Origin: Edaphobacter sp. 4G125
Lineage (GTDB): Bacteria > Acidobacteriota > Terriglobia > Terriglobales > Acidobacteriaceae
NCBI RefSeq assembly: GCF_014274685.1
Contig: NZ_CP060393.1
Location: 3,407,501 to 3,471,500, forward strand
Length of the DNA: 64,000 nucleotides
Direction of reading: 5' to 3'
Part shown: piece by piece, positions 25,906 to 34,975 of the stretch
Position numbering within the stretch: position 1 is the stretch's first letter
Layout: the number at the start of each line of letters is the position of its first letter
The notes under the pieces: generated by a model
The model's database searches: none
The model's input: only the letters and a program-made list of their open reading frames with translations
What the model was told of the DNA's origin: nothing
Translations under genes and position numbers: made by a program

Positions 25906-27768
25906 ATGAAGACAGAAAAAAACCAGACTGCAGTACTTCCTTCCGCGCCTCCCACGACCAATAAACACCTGATTCGCTGGGTAGAAAAAATGGCTGACCT
26001 TACTCAGCCGGACGCAATCCATTGGGTTGACGGTTCTCAAGAGGAGTATGACTTGCTGTGCAAACAGCTCGTCGACGCCGGTACGTTTACCAAACTCAAT
26101 CAGGACTTGTGGCCTGGTTGTTTTCTTGCTCGCTCGACACCAAACGATGTTGCTCGTGTTGAGGACCGGACTTTCATCTGCTCGCTCTCGAAAGACAACG
26201 CCGGTCCAACCAACAATTGGGAAGACCCCTTCGTCATGCGCCGCAAACTAAAGCAGCTCTTCCGCGGCAGCATGCGCGGACGCACGATGTACGTGATGCC
26301 CTTCTCGATGGGGCCAGTCGGTTCTCCCATGTCGCAGATCGGAGTCCAGCTCACCGATTCCGCCTATGCCGTCGTGAATATGCGGATCATGGCTCGCATC
26401 GGCGCTCCCGTCTTTGCCGAGATCGACAAGGACACCAAGCGCGTCGTCCCCTGTATGCACTCCGTCGGTGCACCGCTGGAGCCAGGCCAACAGGACGTTC
26501 CCTGGCCCTGCAACGATGAGAAATACATCGTCCACTTCCCTGAAACTCGCGAGATCTGGAGCTATGGCTCGGGATACGGCGGAAATGCTCTCTTGGGCAA
26601 GAAGTGCTTTGCCCTTCGCATCGCCTCCAACATCGCCCGCGATGAGGGCTGGATGGCTGAACACATGCTCATCCTCGGCGTAGAGTCGCCCGCGCATGAG
26701 AAGACCTACATCGCAGCAGCCTTTCCCTCTGCCTGCGGCAAGACCAACTTCGCCATGATGATTCCTCCAGCCGGATTTGAGGGTTGGAAAATCTGGACAG
26801 TCGGCGACGATATCGCCTGGATCAAGCCTGACGCCACCGGCAAACTGCGCGCCATCAATCCCGAGGCAGGTTTCTTCGGCGTCGCTCCCGGAACCTCAGC
26901 GAAAACCAATCCCAATGCGATGGCTGCTCTGGCAAAAAACACCATCTTCACCAACGTTGCGCTGACTCCCGAGGGCGGCGTGTGGTGGGAAGGCATGACC
27001 GACAATCCGCCAAAGGAGTGCATCGACTGGCGCGGCAATCTCTGGACACCCCAGTTTGATAAACAGACCGGCAAACAGACCGGCCCTCCCGCGGCGCATC
27101 CAAACGGGCGCTTTACCGCTCCCGCCAAACAGTGCCCCACCATCGATCCCGATTGGGAGGCCCCGGAGGGAGTGCCCATCTCAGCGATCATCTTCGGAGG
27201 ACGGCGCGCGACCACCATGCCGCTCGTCTATCAAGCCTTCAACTGGTCTGGAGGAGTTTACGCCGGAGCCACCATGGGATCGGAGACCACCGCAGCAGCT
27301 GGCGGCACATTGGGTAAGGTCCGACGCGACCCAATGGCGATGCTGCCCTTCTGCGGATATCACATGGGTGATTACTTCCGGCACTGGATCAAGATGCAGC
27401 GCGCACTCTCTTCAACGCCTCGCATCTTTCATGTGAACTGGTTCCGCAGAGATACCGAAGGACGGTTCCTCTGGCCGGGCTATTCGGAGAACATGCGCGT
27501 GTTGAAGTGGATTGTCGACCGTGTGCGCGGGCGCGCACAGGGCAAAGAGACACCCATCGGCTGGACACCCCACTACGAGGACATCCGATGGGAAGGTTTG
27601 CAGATGTCGGAGGAGAAGCGACGGGCGGTTTTCGACGAGTTGCAGACCGTTGATCGTGCTGCATGGAAACGTGAGGTAATGGATCACGAAGAGCTCTTCC
27701 TGGCCCTGCACGATCATCTTCCGCCCGAGATGATCTATGAGCGTGAACTGTTGATCTGCAGACTGTGA
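25906..27768 (+). CDS. pckG: Phosphoenolpyruvate carboxykinase (GTP)
   Basis: 620 residues, full length. It converts oxaloacetate and GTP to phosphoenolpyruvate, GDP and CO2, opening gluconeogenesis in the cytoplasm. The GTP-type active site FPSACGKTN is at 273-281 with the catalytic Cys277 and P-loop Lys. The PEP-binding GSYGG-like loop and metal ligands (VGDDIAW) are present, as is [11 protein letters not shown]. It is GTP-type, not the ATP-type enzyme. A short hairpin (ggctcga...tcgagcc, 27776-27808) follows the stop but lacks a good T-run. Confidence 0.98.
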   Translation: MKTEKNQTAVLPSAPPTTNKHLIRWVEKMADLTQPDAIHWVDGSQEEYDLLCKQLVDAGTFTKLNQDLWPGCFLARSTPNDVARVEDRTFICSLSKDNAGPTNNWEDPFVMRRKLKQLFRGSMRGRTMYVMPFSMGPVGSPMSQIGVQLTDSAYAVVNMRIMARIGAPVFAEIDKDTKRVVPCMHSVGAPLEPGQQDVPWPCNDEKYIVHFPETREIWSYGSGYGGNALLGKKCFALRIASNIARDEGWMAEHMLILGVESPAHEKTYIAAAFPSACGKTNFAMMIPPAGFEGWKIWTVGDDIAWIKPDATGKLRAINPEAGFFGVAPGTSAKTNPNAMAALAKNTIFTNVALTPEGGVWWEGMTDNPPKECIDWRGNLWTPQFDKQTGKQTGPPAAHPNGRFTAPAKQCPTIDPDWEAPEGVPISAIIFGGRRATTMPLVYQAFNWSGGVYAGATMGSETTAAAGGTLGKVRRDPMAMLPFCGYHMGDYFRHWIKMQRALSSTPRIFHVNWFRRDTEGRFLWPGYSENMRVLKWIVDRVRGRAQGKETPIGWTPHYEDIRWEGLQMSEEKRRAVFDELQTVDRAAWKREVMDHEELFLALHDHLPPEMIYERELLICRL

Positions 27769-27909
27769 GAAACAGGGCTCGATCGTGCAAAAACCGCCGG
27801 TCGAGCCTTAAACTTCAACTTCTCACAGGAAACATAAGATTTTTATTTTGAATATCTTAGATAAGCTACTTGGCCATAAAAGCTCTGCCGCCCAAGTGGG
27901 TCTTGTTGC

Positions 27910-27938
27910 TTGACTGGTCGACAAATTATCGGTATCTT
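27910..27938 (+). promoter_or_regulatory. Strong sigma-70-like promoter
   Basis: TTGACT (27910-27915), a 17-bp spacer, TATCTT (27933-27938). Transcription would start near 27945, at the base of the first hairpin of the structured region. Confidence 0.65.
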
Positions 27939-27977
27939 AACGGAGTGACAAGACTCCCTTCGGGTTGAGTCGGTCAT

Positions 27978-28004
27978 AACGAAGTCCACCCACTTCGTTG
28001 TTTT
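27978..28004 (+). terminator. Intrinsic terminator 1
   Basis: AACGAAGT / ACTTCGTT, 8 bp perfect, loop ccaccc, followed by gTTTT. Confidence 0.8.
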
Positions 28005-28013
28005 AAACGGAAC

Positions 28014-28055
28014 ACCCACGCAACAGCCCCCACCGCGCTGCGTGGGTTTCCTTTT
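28014..28055 (+). terminator. Intrinsic terminator 2
   Basis: ACCCACGCA (28014-28022) / TGCGTGGGT (28039-28047), 9 bp perfect, 16-nt loop, followed by ttccttttt. Its cccacg/cgtggg core resembles that of the terminator at 28239. Confidence 0.85.
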
Positions 28056-28080
28056 TAACTCGTTTTTGGTTCGGTCAGCC

Positions 28081-28109
28081 TTGACGCATCCGCCCGAACC
28101 TTCTACCCT
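28081..28109 (+). promoter_or_regulatory. Promoter for a leaderless poly-Cys leader peptide
   Basis: TTGACG (28081-28086), 17-bp spacer, TACCCT (28104-28109). The ATG of the leader peptide begins at 28116, six bases after the -10 box, exactly where transcription should start. The message would therefore be leaderless. Confidence 0.6.
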
Positions 28110-28115
28110 TATTGC

Positions 28116-28202
28116 ATGGGATCGATGTACATCGCAGCCTGTAGCTGTTGTCCGTGTTGTATGGGCAACTGTTGTTGCTGCGTCGGACTCTCCCTGAGCT
28201 AA
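28116..28202 (+). CDS. Poly-cysteine leader peptide (28 residues), candidate attenuator sensor
   Basis: 29 codons including stop. Nine of 28 residues are Cys, clustered as CSCCPCCMGNCCCC (residues 9-22); residues 19-22 are four consecutive Cys codons (TGT TGT TGC TGC, 28170-28181). No Shine-Dalgarno precedes it and the predicted transcription start falls on its ATG, so it is probably leaderless. The TAA stop is followed by AAGCCC (28201-28206), which can pair either with GGCTTA at 28220 (as TAAGCC from 28200) or with GGGCTT at 28265-28270, the 3' arm of the terminator. Cys scarcity would stall the ribosome upstream and leave AAGCCC free to break the terminator. Leaderless poly-Cys short frames acting this way are known in mycobacteria; the function here is inferred. 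Confidence 0.75.
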   Translation: MGSMYIAACSCCPCCMGNCCCCVGLSLS

Positions 28203-28238
28203 GCCCCTTTCAAAGATACGGCTTACAGAATCTCAGAA

Positions 28239-28273
28239 CCCACGTAGCAGCATTCAGCGCACGTGGGCTTTTT
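28239..28273 (+). terminator. Terminator after the poly-Cys leader (candidate attenuator)
   Basis: CCCACGT (28239-28245) / ACGTGGG (28261-28267), 7 bp perfect, 15-nt loop, followed by cTTTTT. Its 3' arm overlaps the GGGCTT complementary to the bases just after the leader stop codon, giving mutually exclusive structures. Confidence 0.8.
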
Positions 28274-28318
28274 CATTTGCGTGCGCACTTCTCCACAAAA
28301 GCTTATTTCGAGGCATTT

Positions 28319-28435
28319 ATGGCAGCTCCTCACGTATCGAACAGCCGCATCAACATCGACATGATCGCCGTTGCGATTGCACTGACCCTTGCAGCGTTGA
28401 TCCGCTTCAATATTCTTCCTCCCGTCTGGTTCTAA
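28319..28435 (+). CDS. 38-residue single-pass membrane protein
   Basis: ATG at 28319 with GAGG five bases upstream (28310-28313). The product has a hydrophilic N terminus (MAAPHVSNSRINID) and one membrane helix (MIAVAIALTLAALIRF) ending in NILPPVWF. It lies directly after the attenuator terminator and nine bases before the GTG of the YeiH-type permease, so it is probably the first structural gene of the operon, perhaps a small subunit or translational starter for the permease. No family is recognised. Confidence 0.65.
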   Translation: MAAPHVSNSRINIDMIAVAIALTLAALIRFNILPPVWF

Positions 28436-28444
28436 CGCACTTCC

Positions 28445-29536
28445 GTGGCCGTCCAAACGATTCCGATCACCGCTCCAGCGCCAACGCTCAGCGCACAGTT
28501 CTTCCGTGTGCTGCCCGGCGTTGCATTGCTGTTCGGCATCGGCTTGTTTGGGAAATTGCTGGAGCACACCTTTGCGCACCTGCGTACTGTATATCCATCA
28601 ATTCCCTTCCCGCATATTGAATATGTTCTCTGGGCCATTCTGCTTGGACTGGCCGTAAGCAACACAATCGGCGTCGCATCGTTTTTTCGAGCCGGAGTCG
28701 CAACCTATGAGCTCTGGCTGAAGCTAGGCATTGTTCTCGTTGGAGCGCGCTTTCTCCTCCAGGACATCCTTCATATCGGCGGACTCTCGCTGGCCTTAGT
28801 TGCTGTCGAGCTCATTCTGTCGCTTTCGACAATGCACCTGTTAGGCCGCATCTTTCGCCTTCCGCCGAAACTTACCTCGTTGCTGGCGATCGGCTCCAGT
28901 GTCTGCGGCGTAACCGCCATCATGGCAGCTCGCGGAGCGATCGAGCCTGAGGAAGAAGACACCTCAACCGCCATCGCCGCCATTCTTACCCTCGGTGCCA
29001 TTGCCCTATTTACCTTTCCGGCGATCGGCCATGCACTCCATATGAGCCAACAGGGATACGGTATGTGGGCTGGGCTTGCGGTCGACAACACCGCCGAATC
29101 CCTCGTAACCGGTGCGCTCTATGGAGAAGAAGCCGGTCGTTGGACCGTGCTGGCCAAAACAGCGCGTTCGGGATTTCTTGGCTTCGTTGTTCTGGCATAC
29201 GCAGTCTATTGGTCATCGCGTGGGCTGGCTCCCGATGTGGAACACAAGGGTGTCTTTCTTTGGCGCAAGTTCCCAAAGTTCATTCTTGGCTTTATCGCAC
29301 TATCGATTCTTGCGACCGCAGGATTCTTCACCCACGCACAGCTCACCAGTCTTGCGAACCTTTCGAAGTGGGCCTTCCTCCCGGCCTTCGCCGGCGTGGG
29401 TTTGCGAACAAACCTGCGAGATCTGACACGTCAGGGATGGCGCCCTTTGATCGTCGGTATTCTCGGTGAGATTGCTATCGCGCTTATCACGCTTGGCCTC
29501 GTTTACGTTAGCTATAGCTACGGAGTCGCGCGATGA
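28445..29536 (+). CDS. YeiH/UPF0324-family permease (putative sulfur-compound transporter)
   Basis: 363 residues, ten or so membrane segments. Family features (Cons_hypoth698, COG2855) include SNTIGVASFFRAGVATYELW, GSSVCGVTAIMAARGAI and VDNTAESLVTGALYG, and the C-terminal FAGVGLRTNLRDL. Family members are called putative sulfate exporters; TauZ-type members are proposed to move sulfite in taurine breakdown. The GTG start has no clear ribosome site and may be coupled to the 38-residue gene. The position behind a poly-Cys attenuator would mean expression during cysteine shortage, which fits import or sulfur-source use better than simple sulfate export (inference). Its stop overlaps the second poly-Cys leader (ATGA). 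Confidence 0.9.
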   Translation: MAVQTIPITAPAPTLSAQFFRVLPGVALLFGIGLFGKLLEHTFAHLRTVYPSIPFPHIEYVLWAILLGLAVSNTIGVASFFRAGVATYELWLKLGIVLVGARFLLQDILHIGGLSLALVAVELILSLSTMHLLGRIFRLPPKLTSLLAIGSSVCGVTAIMAARGAIEPEEEDTSTAIAAILTLGAIALFTFPAIGHALHMSQQGYGMWAGLAVDNTAESLVTGALYGEEAGRWTVLAKTARSGFLGFVVLAYAVYWSSRGLAPDVEHKGVFLWRKFPKFILGFIALSILATAGFFTHAQLTSLANLSKWAFLPAFAGVGLRTNLRDLTRQGWRPLIVGILGEIAIALITLGLVYVSYSYGVAR

Positions 29537-29598
29537 CCCAGACTACAATCTCTCTTCTTCTCCTGCCTTCCTCGCACCGCTGTTGTTGTCGCTTGTAA
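29533..29598 (+). CDS. Second poly-cysteine leader peptide (21 residues)
   Basis: ATG at 29533 overlaps the TGA of the permease gene (ATGA), so ribosomes can reinitiate here. The peptide has a hydrophobic middle (TTISLLLLPSS) and ends HRCCCRL, with three consecutive TGT codons at 29581-29589. The space between its stop and the TonB receptor ATG (29599-29694) has several cgag/ctcg words that can pair in alternative ways, including GCTCG/CGAGC (29652-29665), and a CCTCC at 29611-29615 able to pair with the GGAG ribosome site at 29685-29688. This suggests Cys-dependent control of the receptor, by termination or by translation; the mechanism is not settled by the sequence. Confidence 0.6.
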   Translation: MTQTTISLLLLPSSHRCCCRL

Positions 29599-29694
29599 CG
29601 CGAGAACCAGCCTCCTTCTTTTCAAAATCGGATCAACTCACGAGACTCGTCGCTCGTAGGCGAGCACCTCTCTACACAATTTGCGGAGACCGTT

Positions 29695-32600
29695 ATGTAT
29701 ACCTCTACCCGCAGGCTCACGCTTGCTTCCCTTCTGCTTCCAGCTCTGTATACCTTATTTGCACTCGCACCGTTGCAAGCACAGGTGGTCGGAGGAACTC
29801 TCTCCGGCATCATCACAGACCCAACCGGTGCAGCACTCTCTGAAGCACATGTCACAATCCACAACGACGAGACCGGCAATGAGCGGAATTTGGCCACGGG
29901 GACTGATGGTCGCTTTTCGGCGCCATCTATCCCAATCGGGACCTATACGATTACAGCGCAACACGACGGCTTTTCCGTACAACACCGTACCGATATCTCA
30001 TTGACTGTCGGCCAAAGCAAGCAGATCGACATTCAGCTTACCGTCGACGCGGTGCAGCAGCAGGTCAGCGTAGAAGATACGCCCGCTGTCGTCAATCTTT
30101 CGACACAACAGATATCAGGACTCGTCGACGAACGCCAGATTAAGCAGCTTCCGCTGAATGGACGCAGCTACGATCAGTTGATTACGTTGAATCCCGGCGT
30201 CGTGAACTACACAAACCAACGCTCGGGCAGCATCGGGACCTCGAACTCTTCCGTTGGGAATATGTTCGCGATCTCCGGCCGTCGTCCACAAGACAATCTC
30301 TTCCTGTTGAACGGTATTGAATACACTGGAGCATCGCTGATCAACGTGACGCCAGGCGGTACCAGCGGACAATTGCTGGGTGTAGATGCTGTGCGTGAGT
30401 TTAACGTCGTGACTGACACCTACTCCGCGAGCTATGGCAAGCGACAGGGAGCACAGATCTCCATCGTGACTGCCTCCGGAACCAATAACCTTCACGGCTC
30501 AGCCTATGAATTCCTGCGCAACTCTGCGCTAGATGCCCGCAACTACTTCGACCAGGCGCATATTCCGCAGTTCCAGCGAAACAACTTTGGTGGTTCGCTG
30601 GGGGGTCCGATTCGCCGAGACAAGCTTTTTCTCTTTGCCAACTATGAGGGTTATCGCCAGAACCTGGGCCTCTCGGATGTAACCTTCGTTCCGGACACAC
30701 TGGCTCGACAGGGATACCTGCCCGATCCGAATAATCCTTCTGGCTCGCGCAAGAACTACGGCGTTGCGCCCGGAGTCGCTCCTTTATTCAACCTATGGCC
30801 CGAGCAAAACGGACCGGCGCTACTGGATGCCAAAGGCAATCAGACCGGAATCGCGTTGGCTTACTCCAACCCTATTCAGCGTATCCGAGAAGACTTCGGA
30901 ACAGCACGTTTTGACTACAACGTCAGCCCTCGCGATCTCTTCTTCGCGGTCTACACCGTGGATGACTCAACCGCCGACACGCCTACCCAGAACCCTCTGG
31001 CGGCAATCAACGAAGATCTTCGCGAACAGGTTGCCAGCCTTCAGAACAACATGTCTTTTCCCCTCGACTGTTGAACACAGCTCGCTTCGGTTTCTCGCGC
31101 GCATCGTTCTTCTTTTTGGGCACCTCCTCTCCTCTTGGAGGAGCCGACGTTCCTGGATGGGTTGCAGGCAAGCCTGTAGGGGCCATCGTAATCGCGGGGT
31201 CGACTGCCTCCAACGGCTCGTCGCAGATCACCGGAGCAGGAGCAAACGTAGGCTCGAACAATGCCACCACGCGTAATCTCTTCACCTTCGACGACCATAT
31301 CTTCTGGACACATGGCCGCCATCAGATCGAGGCCGGAGGATGGCTGCAGCGTCTACAGTCGAACGACAACCTTGCACAGAATCAGTTTGGTCAGGCATCC
31401 TTCGCTTCCCTTACAACTTTCCTGCAAGGAAACGTAAAGACCTTCACCGTTGTTCCTTCTCCTACGCGTCTTGGCTGGAGATCATGGATGGGGGCAGGGT
31501 ATCTCGAAGATACGATCCGGCTCACACCGCGACTCGAGTTACGCGCTGGCTTGCGCATTGAATCCACCAACGGCTTCAATGAATCACAGGGCCGTGCCTC
31601 GAACTACGGCTTTACTAATGGAGTAATCAACTCGAATCCGTTCACCGGCTCCTCGCCTCTTACTGACAACCGAGCGAAGTTCCTTCCAGCTCCTCGCCTT
31701 GGGCTGGCCTGGGATGTGCATGGCGATGGGAAAACCAGCATTCGTGCAGGCTTCGGGATGCACTATTCATTGCTCGACAACCTGAACTACCGCCTCGATC
31801 AGACAGCGCCGTACAACACAACTCTGTCACTTGCTAACGTTGCGGTCTCGAGTCTCAATATCACCTCTTCAACCAAACCCTCACCTGGAACACTCGTCTC
31901 CCCCTCGAATGTACAGACCGATCTCGCAACTCCTACCGTCATTTCGTGGAGTCTCCAGATCGAGCAACAGATCGCTCCCAACACTTCCCTTACCGTGGGC
32001 TACAACGGTTCGCACGGCTATCATCAAATTCTCTCGGCTGATCTCAACGAACCTGAAGCAACGATTGTGAATGGGCGTATCTACTATCCCACGACGAACA
32101 AAGTAAATCCTGCTGTTGCGAATACGACTTCGTGGATCTCGCAAGGCATCAGCAACTACAACGGGCTAGTGGTGGATGTGCGCCGTAGCCTCACCCGCGG
32201 CCTGCAAGTTCGTGGCAACTATACCTTTTCGAAGAACCTGGATAACGGTTCTGCGTGGAACACCAGCGTCAGCGCGAACACGCCGGCGTTCGTCTCCTAT
32301 CCAGCCAACCCCAATATTGACTATGGTCCGGGAGCAACCGATATCCGCCACCTTGCAGCAATCAACGGCACTTATGATCTTCCGTTAGGACAAGGTCATC
32401 TGGTGGGATCGAATCTCACCGGGCTTGCCAATCGTGCTGCGAGTGGATGGACCCTGAGCACGATCGTTGCCCTGCAATCTGGATTTCCGTTCTCACCGCA
32501 GCTTGGCTATAACCCGACTGGCTCAGGAGATACCCGCAATCCGGTGCGTCCTGACATCAACCCTAACTTCCGCGGGAATCTTTACCCGCGTACTCCTCAA

Positions 32601-32945
32601 CAGTACTTTGACCCTACCGCATTTCTTGCGCCGGCCTATGGCACAGTCGGGAACCTTGGCCGCGATACTCTCACTGGGCCTCGACTGACGAATGTCGATC
32701 TTTCGCTCCTGAAAGCCACGCAGATTACCGAGCACGTTCGCGCCCAGTTCCGCGCGGAGTTCTTCAACGTCCTAAACCATACGAACTTCGCGACTCCAAA
32801 TCCGGTGGTCTTTACCTCAGGACCAACCCAGGGGAGTGCCTCGAACCAAACTGCGGCTGTCGTCGCCAGTCCTACTGCAGGCGTTATTACTGCAACAGCA
32901 ACAACATCACGACAGATTCAGTTTGGGTTGAAACTCCTTTTCTAA
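29695..32945 (+). pseudogene. Oar-type TonB-dependent receptor, split by one-base deletion
   Basis: Two abutting frames make one receptor of about 1083 residues. The first (29695-31074) has a signal peptide, a carboxypeptidase-regulatory-like domain (GGTLSGIITDPTGAALSEAHV), the plug (PLNGRSYDQLITLNPGVV; SGRRPQDNLFLLNGIEY) and the first barrel strands. It ends in a wrong-frame tail after LREQVASLQ. The second frame reads EQHVFSPRLLNTARFGFSRA from 31045, the natural continuation, through to the C-terminal strand IQFGLKLLF. Inserting one G after 31044 (cttcag-gaacaac) restores the frame. A good ribosome site (CGGAG, six bases) precedes the ATG. The rest of the barrel shows no other damage, so this is either a very recent mutation, a phase-variation event or a sequencing error. 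Outer-membrane uptake of a bulky sulfur-containing nutrient is suggested by the poly-Cys leader upstream. Confidence 0.85.
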
Positions 32946-32952
32946 AATGAAC

Positions 32953-32992
32953 AAGGTGTGTCGCTTCTGAATCAGGCGGCACACCTTTTTTA
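32953..32992 (+). terminator. Intrinsic terminator of the TonB receptor operon
   Basis: AAGGTGTG (32953-32960) / CACACCTT (32980-32987), extended inward by CGC/GCG across one mismatch, followed by a run of T. Ends the operon that starts at the poly-Cys leader. Confidence 0.9.
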
Positions 32993-33010
32993 TTTAAGGA
33001 ATGACTGTCG

Positions 33011-33255
33011 TCAAGAAGATGCGTGGATCTGCCGGGCGACTGTACTAAGTTCTTTGATCTTGCGAAGGTGTAGTTGCTTTGCAGCATCTTTTATTTTGAA
33101 GTCGACACGGTGTTTAAGATACGCAATCCCGCGCGCATCCCAACAAGCAAGAGTCGCCCAAGCAGCGTCTACTGTCCCACGTCAGTCAGCTCATAGATCG
33201 TGCGCTCTGGCCTGTTCTCTCCATGGCTCTCACCCCTCTTCCAATATCCCGTAAA
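33011..33255 (-). pseudogene. Decayed PadR-like regulator fragment
   Basis: Two minus-strand pieces join across one missing base. The first (about 33255-33169) reads GYWKRGESHGENRPERTIYE then LTDVG before a TAG, the R-P-x-R-x-x-Y-x-L-T-x-x-G wing of PadR/winged-helix regulators. The second (about 33175-33011) reads on as TVDAAWATLACWDARGIAYL then KHRVDFKIKDAAKQLHLRKI to a stop. The N-terminal recognition helices are lost. PadR genes often lie beside the transporter they repress, and here an MFS gene diverges 13 bp away. The assignment rests on one motif. Confidence 0.4.
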
Positions 33256-33268
33256 CTAGAAAAGCGCG

Positions 33269-34975
33269 ATGCCTTTTGAGACACCCAATACTGGTCCTGT
33301 CGTCGCTGCCGCCAGCCCTACTCCCAGCGGCTTTGCTCCACTTCGCATCCGTTTGTTTCGTGATCGCTGGATAGCTTCGACTGTCTCGTCAGTCGGCACC
33401 TGGATGCAGGACACAGCCGGCACCTGGCTGATGACCTCGCTCACAGCCTCACCTTTGTTGATCGCGCTTATGCAAACAGCGGCGTCTCTGCCAGTTCTTA
33501 TGCTGGGTCTGCTTGCCGGAGCAACAGCCGATATTTTTGATCGCCGTAAGCTGCTCATCTTCTGGCAGGCATGGATGCTCGTCTCGGTTGCTATCCTTGC
33601 ACTGCTCACCTTTATCGGCTATATCTCCCCCTGGACACTGCTTGCATTCACCTTCCTGCTGAATATCGGCTCGGCCATGAACAACCCGGCGTGGCAGGCC
33701 ATTGTTCCGGAGCTAGTCCCACGCGAGCTTATCCCCGATACCGTCGCACTCAATGCGGCCTCGAACAATCTCGCTCGCGCTGTTGGGCCCGCGCTTGGTG
33801 GATTGATGGTCGCAGGCTTCGTCAGTGTACATACTGGAGCGGGCTGGGTCTTCTTCCTGAACGCGGCATCGTTCGCCGGGGTGATCTGGGTTCTCTTCAA
33901 CTGGAAGCGCACACCGCTGTTCAAGTCTGCCCTGCCGTCAGAGCGCATTGCAGGCTCTATCATGACGGGACTGCGCTACGTCCGCTATGCGCCAGAGCTA
34001 CAGTCTTCGCTAATCCGCGCTTTTACATTTACCTTCTTCGTCTCGGCTATCTGGGCATTGCTCGCCGTCGTGGCCAAACGAGATCTCAGCGAAGGGGCTC
34101 TCGGTTACGGCATTCTGAATGGCTCGCTTGGTCTGGGAGCCGTCATTGCAGCGACACAGCTTCCTCGCATCCGCCGTCGTATCTCTGCCGATACCATCAT
34201 TGCAGTCTCCACTTTTTACGATGTGATTACGTTGCTTGTTCTAGCCTATGCACACTACCCCGCCGTAATCATTCCCACTCTGATTCTCTCCGGCTTTGCA
34301 TGGACCAGTACCATGTCCACACTGAACACCTCAGTGCAGCTTTCAGTGCCAGCATGGGTACAAGCACGCGCGCTGGGAACATATTTGATGACCTTCCAGG
34401 GAGGTATGGCGCTCGGTTCTATTCTCTGGGGTTTTGTCGCTGAACATACCTCCACGCCAATTGCGCTGGCAGCATCAGCCTGCGGACTTGCCATCAGCTA
34501 TCCTGCGATTCGCCGGTTCCATATTTTGCAGGGCCCGCTACCGGACCATACGCCTTTTCGTTCTGCTCGCTCAACTGTGCAACCCAGCCAGTTCCAACTG
34601 GCAGACTCAGTCGCACAAGCCGATGACCTGGTTCATGAAGGACCTGTCCGCATCTCCATTGATTACCGCATTCCAGTAGAGCGCTACTCAGAGTTCACTC
34701 ATGCGATCCATCAGCTTCGTGGCGTACGTTTGCGAGATGGAGCGATCCGCTGGGGAATCTATCGTGATGTCGTCGATCCCGAACACCTCAACGAAACCTT
34801 CCTGATGGAGTCCTGGCTCGATTACCTTCGTTCACGCGAACGCATCACGGCAGCTGATGAAGCTATCCGCGCTCGCGTGCGTGCTCTTCACACAAGTGAA
34901 GAGCCACCTAAGATTTCCTACCAAATTTATGCGCGGGAGATCACACCGCACGAGCCACCTGAAGAGTTTAAATGA
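33269..34975 (+). CDS. MFS transporter of the EntS-like MFS_3 family
   Basis: 568 residues. Twelve membrane segments fill the first 420 residues. The opening (FAPLRIRLFRDRWIASTVSS; MQDTAGTWLMTSLT) and the motif A-like GATADIFDRRKLL are typical of the MFS_3 group containing the enterobactin exporter. A soluble C-terminal domain of about 130 residues (RISIDYRIPVERYSEFTHAI; WGIYRDVVDPEHLNETFLME) is a regular add-on in this family. Export of a hydrophobic or siderophore-like compound is likely; the substrate is unknown. Its stop overlaps the next start by four bases (ATGA). Confidence 0.92.
   Translation: MPFETPNTGPVVAAASPTPSGFAPLRIRLFRDRWIASTVSSVGTWMQDTAGTWLMTSLTASPLLIALMQTAASLPVLMLGLLAGATADIFDRRKLLIFWQAWMLVSVAILALLTFIGYISPWTLLAFTFLLNIGSAMNNPAWQAIVPELVPRELIPDTVALNAASNNLARAVGPALGGLMVAGFVSVHTGAGWVFFLNAASFAGVIWVLFNWKRTPLFKSALPSERIAGSIMTGLRYVRYAPELQSSLIRAFTFTFFVSAIWALLAVVAKRDLSEGALGYGILNGSLGLGAVIAATQLPRIRRRISADTIIAVSTFYDVITLLVLAYAHYPAVIIPTLILSGFAWTSTMSTLNTSVQLSVPAWVQARALGTYLMTFQGGMALGSILWGFVAEHTSTPIALAASACGLAISYPAIRRFHILQGPLPDHTPFRSARSTVQPSQFQLADSVAQADDLVHEGPVRISIDYRIPVERYSEFTHAIHQLRGVRLRDGAIRWGIYRDVVDPEHLNETFLMESWLDYLRSRERITAADEAIRARVRALHTSEEPPKISYQIYAREITPHEPPEEFK

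Larger units (their letters stand above)
27945..28055 (+). ncRNA. Candidate structured small RNA or long leader with tandem terminators
   Basis: The predicted transcript from the 27910 promoter begins with nested stems (tgac/gtca outside, gactc/gagtc, then a CCttcgGG tetraloop) at 27946-27977. It continues with a perfect 8-bp hairpin plus T-run (27978-28003) and then a second terminator (28014-28055). No reading frame of note is present. It may be a short RNA ended at the first terminator, or a riboswitch-like leader of the downstream sulfur-related operon. It matches no RNA family I can name. Confidence 0.4.

Noticed and set aside
27776..27808. Terminator after pckG
   Set aside because: Stem ggctcga/tcgagcc has an 18-nt loop and no T-run; not strong enough to call.
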